Both the position numbers and the translations under genes were made by a program. The notes under the pieces were generated by a model. It saw nothing but the letters and a program-made list of their open reading frames with translations, was not told the DNA's origin and made no database searches. This document shows, piece by piece, positions 24,700 to 31,618 of a stretch of DNA of 64,000 nt (positions within the stretch are counted from its first letter, which is position 1; every line of letters begins with the position of its first letter). The stretch lies in assembly GCF_030816115.1 (NCBI RefSeq), contig NZ_JAUSXQ010000001.1, positions 124,001-188,000 of the forward strand. The letters are read 5' to 3'. Origin of the DNA: Chryseobacterium sp. W4I1. Its GTDB lineage: Bacteria > Bacteroidota > Bacteroidia > Flavobacteriales > Weeksellaceae.

Positions 24700-26217
24700 A
24701 TGAAATTTAATTTTTTAAACAAAGAAAAGAATACCGTAATGAACTACGAAGGTGCAAAGGCATTTACCATGACACCTGCTGAAGAATTATACAGTGCTGT
24801 TGTTACAACAGGATTATCCAGAACTTCTTATGAAAAAGGGAGCGATAGGTTGGTAAGAATTCAGTCTCTGATTAAAAAAAACGATCCGGAATTCGTAGCA
24901 AAGCTGGCGGTGTATGCAAGGAAAGATATGTACTTGCGTTCCATTCCATTGGTATTGACTGCCGAATTGGCAAAACAAACCTCCGGTACAGACTTAATCA
25001 GCAGAACGGTTGATGGTGTTATCCATAGAGCGGATGAGATCACTGAACTTTTGGCGTACTATCAAACGACGAATGAAAGAACAGAAATGAAAAAACTGAA
25101 CAGACTTTCAAAGCAAATCCAGAAAGGTCTTGCGAAGTCTTTCAATAAATTTGATGAATATCAGTTTGCAAAATACAACAGAAAGGCAGAAGTAACACTT
25201 AGGGATGCATTGTTTCTGGTTCACCCAAAAGCAAAAGATAGAAATCAACAGGCTGTTTTTAATAAAATTGTGGGTGATACTTTGGAAACTCCCTACACGT
25301 GGGAAGTTGAACTTTCTGTATTAGGTCAGACCAAGTTTGCAGATGAAGCTGAAAAAAAGCTGGCTTTTAAAAATAAGTGGGAAGAATTGATCCTGAGCAA
25401 TAAGCTGGGGTATATGGCGACGCTGAGAAACCTGCGAAATATTTTGGACTCAGAAGTTTCCTCTGGTGTGATGGCTAAAGTCTGCAGCTATTTATCTAAT
25501 GAAAAAGCGGTCATCAATTCAAAGCAGCTTCCGTTCAGATTTTTAGCGGCTTACAGAGAATTGAAGGCTATGAAATCACCTTATCTGTCATCTGTTTTAG
25601 AAGCATTGGAAGATGCGGTGATGGTGAGTGCGAAAAATATCAAAGGTTTTGGTTTTGACACTTCGGTGGTGATCGCCGCAGATGTTTCAGGTTCTATGCA
25701 ACAGCCTGTTTCTCCTAAAAGTAAAGTATTGCGTTACGATATCGGATTATTGATGTCTATGATTTTGCAGTCACAATGTAAAAATGTGATCACGGGTATC
25801 TTCGGCGATCACTGGCTAAGAGTTTCTATGCCTAAAAGCGGTATTTTGAGAAACGTCAATGCATTTTACAAACGTGAAGGTGAAGTAGGGTATTCTACCA
25901 ACGGTTATCTGGTGATTCAAGATTTGATCGGAAAGCGAGAAAAGATAGATAAGATCATGTTGTTTACCGACACACAGTTGTGGAACAGCAAAAATGCCAA
26001 GTATTCATATGAAGATTCCTGGAATCGGTATAAAAAAATAGCTCCCGAAGCGAAATTATATATATTTGATTTAGCGGGTTACGGAAACCAGCCATTGGAT
26101 GTGAGAAAAAATGACGTATATCTTATTGCAGGTTGGTCAGATAAGGTTTTCGATGTGTTGAATGCCGTGGAAGACAGAAAGTCTGCTGTACAATTAATTA
26201 AAAAAGTGGTGCTGTAA
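24700..26217 (+). CDS. rsr: Ro60 orthologue (TROVE-vWA protein, Rsr)
   Basis: 505 aa. The TROVE domain of HEAT-like repeats covers about residues 20-310 (MTPAEELYSAVVTTGL, RKDMYLRSIPLVLTAELA). A C-terminal vWA domain has an intact MIDAS (IAADVSGSM) and FTDTQLW. Ro60 is a ring-shaped RNA-binding protein that holds Y RNAs on its outer surface and misfolded RNA 3' ends in its cavity. In bacteria it works with PNPase or RNA-repair enzymes. The leader is about 50 nt and the promoter carries the island palindrome. An array of Y RNA-like units begins 850 bp downstream. Family assignment is very strong. Confidence 0.95.
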   Translation: MKFNFLNKEKNTVMNYEGAKAFTMTPAEELYSAVVTTGLSRTSYEKGSDRLVRIQSLIKKNDPEFVAKLAVYARKDMYLRSIPLVLTAELAKQTSGTDLISRTVDGVIHRADEITELLAYYQTTNERTEMKKLNRLSKQIQKGLAKSFNKFDEYQFAKYNRKAEVTLRDALFLVHPKAKDRNQQAVFNKIVGDTLETPYTWEVELSVLGQTKFADEAEKKLAFKNKWEELILSNKLGYMATLRNLRNILDSEVSSGVMAKVCSYLSNEKAVINSKQLPFRFLAAYRELKAMKSPYLSSVLEALEDAVMVSAKNIKGFGFDTSVVIAADVSGSMQQPVSPKSKVLRYDIGLLMSMILQSQCKNVITGIFGDHWLRVSMPKSGILRNVNAFYKREGEVGYSTNGYLVIQDLIGKREKIDKIMLFTDTQLWNSKNAKYSYEDSWNRYKKIAPEAKLYIFDLAGYGNQPLDVRKNDVYLIAGWSDKVFDVLNAVEDRKSAVQLIKKVVL

Positions 26218-26277
26218 AAGGCACTGCTTTTTTAAAATAAACCGTCATTTGTAAATAACTAAATTAATATCAGGATT

Positions 26278-26979
26278 ATGAATACAAGTTTTAATGAGTC
26301 TGCAAATAAGTCAATTACGAGTTTTACAAATCAATTAGATGTTTTTCAAAAGACGAATAGTTTAATTGAATACATTAAAACACATCTTAAAGTTATTGAA
26401 GATGACCTTGATTTTGATGTGTTTGATTTAGTAAAAAAATTAAATGATATTAGCTCATTAGTTAATATCGCTAATCTTGATTTAACAGTTATAAGTAAGA
26501 TGTTATATGGTGCTTCAAATAACTGGGAAAAAATATTTCTGATTAAAAATGCTTATTTAACGATTTTTGAAACATTTAAAACGTATGATAAACACAGAAA
26601 ATTTCTTAATGATGTTTCTACAATCACTTATCCGTTTTTAAAAGAGGAATTAAGGGAAGTAAATAATCTGATAAAGAAATTCAAAAATAAGTATAAATAT
26701 GAAAGTGAAATGAGTGTTATTAGAAACAATATAAGTGGACATGTCAGTGATAATGTTGAATTATATTATAATACGATTATTAAGTTTGATGCTAATGAAA
26801 CAGCTTTAATGATTGTTAGTTTCTTAGAAATAACTTTGAATCTTCAAAATTTTCTAACAACAATTTTATTGCAAGAACAGTTGAAAAAACATACTGAAGA
26901 TATAATAGAAAAGACAAGATTGGAAATATCTGATTTGAAGAAAATTAATTCGTTAAAAAATTTGCAGAAGAGGCCATGA
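26278..26979 (+). CDS. HEPN-like candidate ribonuclease (233 aa, unknown family)
   Basis: All-helical, very AT-rich gene placed 60 bp after Ro60. Residues 149-155 read RNNISGH, a fit to the HEPN RNase motif (Arg, polar residue, then His within 4-6), in a helix followed by a hydrophobic helix (ALMIVSFLEITLNLQNFL). HEPN proteins are metal-independent RNases common in toxin-antitoxin, abortive-infection and RNA-processing systems. I do not recognise the family beyond this motif, and one short motif in an AT-rich protein can occur by chance. Confidence 0.45.
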   Translation: MNTSFNESANKSITSFTNQLDVFQKTNSLIEYIKTHLKVIEDDLDFDVFDLVKKLNDISSLVNIANLDLTVISKMLYGASNNWEKIFLIKNAYLTIFETFKTYDKHRKFLNDVSTITYPFLKEELREVNNLIKKFKNKYKYESEMSVIRNNISGHVSDNVELYYNTIIKFDANETALMIVSFLEITLNLQNFLTTILLQEQLKKHTEDIIEKTRLEISDLKKINSLKNLQKRP

Positions 26980-27030
26980 GAAAAAAACAAAACTATATAT
27001 TAGTATTTAAAAATTCAAATAAAAATAAAC

Positions 27031-27049
27031 TGCGTAAAAAGAATGCGCA
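27031..27049 (+). promoter_or_regulatory. Palindromic operator (TGCGTA-N7-TGCGCA) of the Y RNA array
   Basis: Half sites TRCGYA/TGCGYA with spacer AAAAGAA, identical to the Ro60 spacer, 12 nt upstream of CTTTG at 27062-27066. The predicted RNA start is near 27073. Confidence 0.75.
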
Positions 27050-27262
27050 CTTCTAAAATAACTTTGCATTGTTATTTATCCAGTGCCGTAAAGAAAAAAC
27101 TTTCTTCGACTTTTCATTGAACATCGTCTTTTCGCCAGATGCCTGGTAAAAACAGAACAATGCTGTACAAGTGAAAAGATAAAATATTTAAAATAAGTAA
27201 CCATGAAAATGTATAAACCTTGTCTTAAAGGAACTGTGTATTGAGGTTAATTCTCAATAGAC

Positions 27263-27499
27263 ATGAAAAAATTCAAAACATTAAAACAATCTTTCGGGAT
27301 CAATGAATACGAACTCATTGATTTTCCAAAGAAAATTTCCGGAATACAGATCTCAAGATTAAAGTATGGAAATAAAATGGGCTGTTCGTATTGCTTTCCG
27401 CATGGTATTGAAACGGTGAATTCATATCAGGAAAATTACCAGAGAAACTGGAAAAAATACAGAAAAACCCGTTGGAAAAATACAAAGCAGGTGCCGTAA
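27263..27499 (+). CDS. Small conserved Cys-containing protein of Ro/RNA-repair loci (78 aa)
   Basis: Starts MKKFKTLKQSFG and contains GNKMGCSYCFPHGIET followed by a basic tail (RNWKKYRKTRWK). I recall very similar short proteins beside RNA-repair genes in Bacteroidota, but I cannot name a function. The CxxC/His segment could bind zinc, and the basic tail RNA. Its stop codon lies inside the second GTGCCGTA motif (27491-27498), so coding and noncoding parts of the transcript overlap. A 13-codon frame (27203-27244) and a TTGAG/CTCAA hairpin precede it. Confidence 0.55.
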   Translation: MKKFKTLKQSFGINEYELIDFPKKISGIQISRLKYGNKMGCSYCFPHGIETVNSYQENYQRNWKKYRKTRWKNTKQVP

Positions 27500-27961
27500 A
27501 ACAGAATTGCTTCGTTGGGTGACAGCAATACAGGTTCGAATCCTGTTCTGGAAACAGATGGCGTAAGGGTATCGCTCTGTCGTAAGTTTCTGTTTGGCCA
27601 AATGCCCTGATTACAAATAATCAAGTGTCGTTTTAGGATCATACTTCGGGATTTAGAAACATTGGGTCGCAGGTTCGAATCCTGCCTTTTCCCTCGAAAA
27701 GGAGAGGTAGCTCAGCTGGTAGAGCAAATGCACGGAAGATCCTTTCAATATTACCTTGATTTAAAAATAAAAAGCCAAGTGTCGGTTTGGAATCCTACTT
27801 CTATTGTTAAACGTTTAGGTCGCAGGTTCGATCCCTGCCTTCCCTGTTGTAAACGGGATTGTAGCTCAGCAGGTAGAGCAAAACGCAGAAAAGATTCTTT
27901 CATTATAACCTTGGCTACAATAAAAGAGTGCTGTAGAAAAGGCTTACTTCGAGTCGGAAAA

Positions 27962-27979
27962 TTAGACCTGAAAATCTAA
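27962..27979 (+). other. Hairpin inside the Y RNA array shared with the slipin-linked RNA
   Basis: TTAGA, loop CCTGAAAA, TCTAA. It resembles ATAGA, CTGAAAA, TCTAT at 16893-16909, suggesting a common 3' element. Confidence 0.45.
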
Positions 27980-28013
27980 GAAAAATGCAATATACCTGAA
28001 TAACAGTAAGGAG

Positions 28014-28056
28014 AAAGGTGCATGTCTGTCTTTTCGCCTTTTGCCTCTTTTTAATT
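28014..28056 (+). terminator. Terminator-like hairpin within the Y RNA array
   Basis: AAAGGTG pairs with CGCCTTT, followed by TTGCCTCTTTTTAATT. It could end the first transcript before motif copy 6 and modules D and E. Confidence 0.5.
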
Positions 28057-28369
28057 AAAAAAATAAGCAAGTGCCGTAGAATAGTGTTACTTCGTTCATC
28101 ACGACAGGGTCGCAGGTTCGAGTCCTGCCTCTTCCACTAAAAAAACACAGTCTGTCATAGGAAGAGTAGCTCAGTTGGTTAGAGCACGACTACACACTTT
28201 CAGCTGTTGCCTTGTTTTAATATAAAAGTGTCGTAAAGGAAAGTTACATCGTCACACATTTTGGGAAGAATAGTGAAGTCGGTCATTCCGGCAAGGCTAT
28301 CCGGTTCGAATCCGGAAACGACAGCCCCTTACTTTTTTTGATCATTACCTTTTACAAAATGCCGGCGAA

Positions 28370-28717
28370 TTATTCGCCGGCATTGCTTGCTTGTTCTATT
28401 TCCTCTTCGAAAGTCTTCTTCCAGTTCATAATCGTTGTTCTGCTGATCTTATATTTTCTGGACATATAACTCGTAGAAAAACCATGTTTTTGCTGATACT
28501 GCAAAAGCTTCAGCATTGTTTTCTTATCGTAAGTTTTGAGTTTCTGATTATTGATCTGGCTTTCCTTGGATTGCTCAAAAATCTTTTCATTAAAATTCAA
28601 GATATCTTCAGTCGTATTTAGCTTTCCCAGGAGTTCTTTGATCTTTGGATCCTTCAGTTTTTCCGGATGTTCAAGCTTCAGCATATCATAATATATCTTC
28701 TTGTAATTGGGACGCAT
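28370..28717 (-). CDS. Helix-turn-helix protein of a tandem pair (115 aa)
   Basis: C-terminal HTH of the transposase or Fis-like type: SYMSRKYKISRTTIMNWKKTFEEE. The N-terminal half is helical with no known domain. Together with the upstream HTH gene (11-bp gap) it forms a two-gene module that I recall in many copies in Chryseobacterium genomes, often annotated as transposase. No catalytic DDE residues or flanking inverted repeats are visible, so it is not an intact insertion sequence. Its role is unknown. Confidence 0.75.
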   Translation of the reverse strand: MRPNYKKIYYDMLKLEHPEKLKDPKIKELLGKLNTTEDILNFNEKIFEQSKESQINNQKLKTYDKKTMLKLLQYQQKHGFSTSYMSRKYKISRTTIMNWKKTFEEEIEQASNAGE

Positions 28718-28728
28718 AATAGGTTCTG

Positions 28729-29160
28729 TTATCCGTTAGTATTATCATTATTTTTCTGAATCCATCGGTGGAGCGTGCTTTTTGGAATGGAATATTCCTT
28801 AATAACTTCGCCATACGTCATTTCACCCGACAGAATCCTCTTCATAATAAAATCTTTGATCTCCTGGGTATAAATATTCTTTCTGAAATAGGGGATCTTA
28901 TCTGATTTCTTCTGATTCTTGTTGACTGCAGAAGGTGGAGCATACAGGATAAGATGTGAGCTGTAAAGTCTGAAAAAATCATATTCCAGGAGTTTGCTCC
29001 ATCTCAAAAGCAGTTCCGTATCTATAGATTTACTATTGTAGACATTGTCAATAAACCCTTCGTCCTTATTTAGAAAATTACAAATCCTATCCATTGGTAT
29101 CTCATTCTCATCTACCATCTCCTTGATAAACTTTCCTATATGAATTTCTTTATATAACAT
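28729..29160 (-). CDS. Helix-turn-helix protein of a tandem pair (143 aa)
   Basis: Start taken at ATG 29158-29160 (MLYKEIHIGKFIKEMV), which matches the usual beginning of this family; an in-frame start at 29211 would add 17 residues. The N-terminal part resembles a Xre-like helical domain (ICNFLNKDEGFIDNVYNS), and the C terminus holds a second HTH (TYGEVIKEYSIPKSTLHRWI). It is followed by a small HTH gene on the same strand. Regulator or transposon-derived protein; no target is evident. Confidence 0.75.
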   Translation of the reverse strand: MLYKEIHIGKFIKEMVDENEIPMDRICNFLNKDEGFIDNVYNSKSIDTELLLRWSKLLEYDFFRLYSSHLILYAPPSAVNKNQKKSDKIPYFRKNIYTQEIKDFIMKRILSGEMTYGEVIKEYSIPKSTLHRWIQKNNDNTNG

Positions 29161-29740
29161 TATTAATTGGGTACTATTTCTTGTTAAATCATGAATTGTA
29201 TAAATAGGCAATAAACATCCTTACAGTCAGCAACGAGTCGTTTGAAAATATAGACGCTAAGAAGATTCCAGCGAAAGTAAGAGAGGGAATGATAAGATGA
29301 ATGCCATACTCAGTATCTGTACGGCGGGGATTATGGATGGTCCACCAATGAATTGGTTTCTGGCTATGGATATTCTAAGAATATGCAGATACTTATTTAC
29401 CATTCCACAGTATTCTTATTCAACTACTTAATTGCACCTCTTTCATGTCTCATACTTCTTTTCTGCTCTCCAGTACAAATAATATAACCTATTTAAGCTC
29501 CTTCATGCAGTTTTATTCGTGATACTTATTATTAATTTTTTTCACAGATCATGATATTCTGTGAATTTTAATTAATATCTATTTGTTTTTTTCAAATTTA
29601 AATAAAAATTGGAATCTTACCCCAAAAAACATATAAAAAATATCTATATAAATAAATTTTAATGAAAATTAACATATTAAATGCTCGAAAGTGTGAATTA
29701 TTTTTTTTGTTAAGGTTCGTAAAAACACATAAAATACTAA
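29161..29740. other. Gene-free interval upstream of the SulP gene
   Basis: About 580 bp, strongly AT-rich to the right. Apart from possible promoter sequence for the HTH pair I see no ORF, repeat or RNA that I can support. Confidence 0.5.
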
Positions 29741-29771
29741 TTGTATAGCATTCTTCAAGTATATACCTTTG
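29741..29771 (+). promoter_or_regulatory. SulP promoter: TTG, 20 nt, TACCTTTG
   Basis: A clear Bacteroidota promoter with -33 TTG at 29741-29743 and -7 TACCTTTG at 29764-29771. The ATG follows 7 nt later, so the mRNA should be leaderless or nearly so. Confidence 0.6.
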
Positions 29772-29778
29772 CAGTTCA

Positions 29779-31317
29779 ATGAAAAATACCATAAGCTTAT
29801 TCGATTTTTCGAAAAAAATAAATTATAAAAACGAACTTCTGGCTGGTTTTACAGTTGCCATGACCATGATTCCCGAATCTCTTTCCTTTGCAATTTTGGC
29901 GGGTCTTTCCCCACTCACCGGGCTGTATGCAGCCTTTATGATGGGACTTGTTACAGCAGTTTTAGGTGGGCGTCCGGGGATGGTTTCCGGTGGAGCAGGA
30001 GCTACCATTGTCGTATTGATTGCCCTGATAAAATCTCACGGGATAGAATATCTTTTTGCGGCTGTTGCCTTGGGCGGAATTTTCCAGATGCTGGTAGGCA
30101 TTTTTAAGCTGGGGAAATTTGTAAGGCTTATTCCACAACCCGTCATGTATGGTTTTTTAAATGGTCTCGCGATCATTATTTTCATGGCCCAGGTAGAGCA
30201 GTTTAAAATAACAGACAGTTCTGGAATTTCCAGCTGGCTCCAAGGAGTTCCTTTATATATTATGGTTGGGCTCACGGCACTTACCATTGCTATCGTTTAC
30301 TTTTTTCCAAAAATCACTAAAGCCGTTCCTGCATCTTTAGTCGCAATTATTATCGTGTTTGCTGTGGTTTTAGGTTTTAATATTCCTACTAAAACAGTGG
30401 CTGACATTGCCCATATCAGCGGAAGTCTTCCAAGTTTCCATATTCCTCAGATTCCTTTTACATTAGAAACATTGCAGATTATTTTTCCTTATGCAATTGT
30501 AATGGCAGGAGTGGGTCTTATAGAATCTCTTTTGACACTTTCCATGGTAGATGAGATCACTAATTCAAAAGGAAATGCGAACAAAGAATCTGTAGCTCAG
30601 GGAATTGCCAATATCACCAATGGGTTTTTCGGAGGAATGGGTGGATGCGCTATGGTAGCACAAACCCTCGTTAATCTCAATGCAGGCTCAAGAGCAAGAC
30701 TGTCAGGAATTATTGCTTCCCTTATGATTCTTCTTATCATCCTGTTTGGTGCTCCTTTTATTGAAAGAATACCGATGGCTGCATTAGTTGGCGTTATGAT
30801 GATGGTCGCTATAAGTACATTTCAGTGGGTTTCCATCCGTATTGTTAACAAAATGCCCAAATCCGATATTTTTGTTGGAATTACAGTAGCGCTGATTACC
30901 GTTATCCTTCATAATCTTGCGCTTGCGGTGGTGGTGGGTGTTATTATCGCAGCTCTTGTATTTGCATGGGATAATGCCAAAAGAATCCGCGCAAAAAAAT
31001 CTATCGATGAAAACGGCATAAAATATTACGAAATATATGGGCCATTATTTTTTGGTTCAGCAACTGCTTTTACAGATAAGTTTGACCCCATCAATGATCC
31101 TGATGAAGTGGTTGTGGATTTCAGGGAAAGCAGGATCGTTGATATGAGTGCTATTGATGCCCTAGATAAATTGTCTAAGAAATACAGCCAGCAAAATAAA
31201 AAATTATACCTGCGCCACCTCAGTGAAGACTGCCGGAAAATGCTCAAAAACGCAGAAGCAGTTATTGAAGTCAATATTCAGGAAGATCCTACCTATAAAG
31301 TAATGCCGGAGAAGTAG
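29779..31317 (+). CDS. SulP-family inorganic anion transporter
   Basis: 512 aa, 10-12 hydrophobic membrane segments, with the SulP signature region SLSFAILAGLSPLTGLYAAF near residues 35-54 and a C-terminal cytoplasmic STAS domain (about 400-505; VVVDFRESRIVDMSAIDAL). SulP proteins move sulfate, bicarbonate or dicarboxylates across the inner membrane; the substrate cannot be decided here. The start is supported by the conserved N-terminal MKNTISLFDFSKK even though it lies only 7 nt from the -7 box. Single-gene unit. Confidence 0.9.
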   Translation: MKNTISLFDFSKKINYKNELLAGFTVAMTMIPESLSFAILAGLSPLTGLYAAFMMGLVTAVLGGRPGMVSGGAGATIVVLIALIKSHGIEYLFAAVALGGIFQMLVGIFKLGKFVRLIPQPVMYGFLNGLAIIIFMAQVEQFKITDSSGISSWLQGVPLYIMVGLTALTIAIVYFFPKITKAVPASLVAIIIVFAVVLGFNIPTKTVADIAHISGSLPSFHIPQIPFTLETLQIIFPYAIVMAGVGLIESLLTLSMVDEITNSKGNANKESVAQGIANITNGFFGGMGGCAMVAQTLVNLNAGSRARLSGIIASLMILLIILFGAPFIERIPMAALVGVMMMVAISTFQWVSIRIVNKMPKSDIFVGITVALITVILHNLALAVVVGVIIAALVFAWDNAKRIRAKKSIDENGIKYYEIYGPLFFGSATAFTDKFDPINDPDEVVVDFRESRIVDMSAIDALDKLSKKYSQQNKKLYLRHLSEDCRKMLKNAEAVIEVNIQEDPTYKVMPEK

Positions 31318-31583
31318 GGGATTTAAGATTGAAAGATTTAAAAAATTTAAATATTAAAAGATTTACAGTCTGTCATCTGAGAAATCTGTGAGAGATAAGA
31401 ATAACATTAATTTGTCAAAGAAAGCAAGAAGAAAGCCACCACGAAAGAAATCAGCGTTATCTGCTCAATCAGCGAGAAATAAAAAAGCATTCATATATTA
31501 GAAAAAGAAAGCGGTCGCAAAAAGAAATCTACAGCAAAAAATTCACAATTAACCATTCATATTTCACCAATAATAACCAAACA

Positions 31584-31618
31584 AGGACTGTAAATCAATT
31601 TACAGCCCTCGTTTTTTA
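31584..31618. terminator. Terminator between SulP and the convergent EF-G gene
   Basis: GGACTGTAAAT and ATTTACAGCCC form a long hairpin with one mismatch, with TCGTTTTTTA on the plus strand. The 260 bp to its left is low-complexity and apparently gene-free. Confidence 0.7.

Larger units (their letters stand above)
27073..28335 (+). ncRNA. yrlA: Array of YrlA-like Y RNA units
   Basis: Five T-arm modules alternate with seven copies of a motif of the form GTGYCGTA ... TTACTTCG. Module A (27530-27575): T-stem ACAGG/CCTGT, TCTG-GAAA-CAGA hairpin, D-stem GCG/CGC. B (27669-27725): GCAGG/CCTGC, CTTTTCC pairing GGAGAGG, D-stem GCTC/GAGC. C (27822-27879): same T- and D-arms, altered acceptor. D (28112-28185): CTCTTCC pairing GGAAGAG across 24 nt, D-arm GCTC/GAGC. 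E (28300-28316): T-arm only. T-arm before D-arm with a closed acceptor is the tRNA-mimicking module of YrlA Y RNAs. The motif copies are at 27083, 27491, 27625, 27779, 27928, 28071 and 28228, giving units of about 150 nt. Confidence 0.75.

Noticed and set aside
27662..27979. Plus-strand frame of 105 codons in the Y RNA array
   Set aside because: It covers modules B and C and motif repeats; codon usage looks random and the RNA structure explains it.
27491..28251. CRISPR array from regularly spaced repeats
   Set aside because: The repeated motif is only about 24 nt with variable middle, the spacing is about 150 nt, and the intervening DNA is structured tRNA-like sequence. No cas genes are nearby.
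24700..28335. RtcB ligase linked to Ro60
   Set aside because: No protein in the window has RtcB features, so the ligase would have to be elsewhere or replaced by the Rnl2-type enzyme.
28370..29160. Insertion sequence formed by the HTH pair
   Set aside because: No DDE-type catalytic domain, terminal inverted repeats or target duplication could be found.
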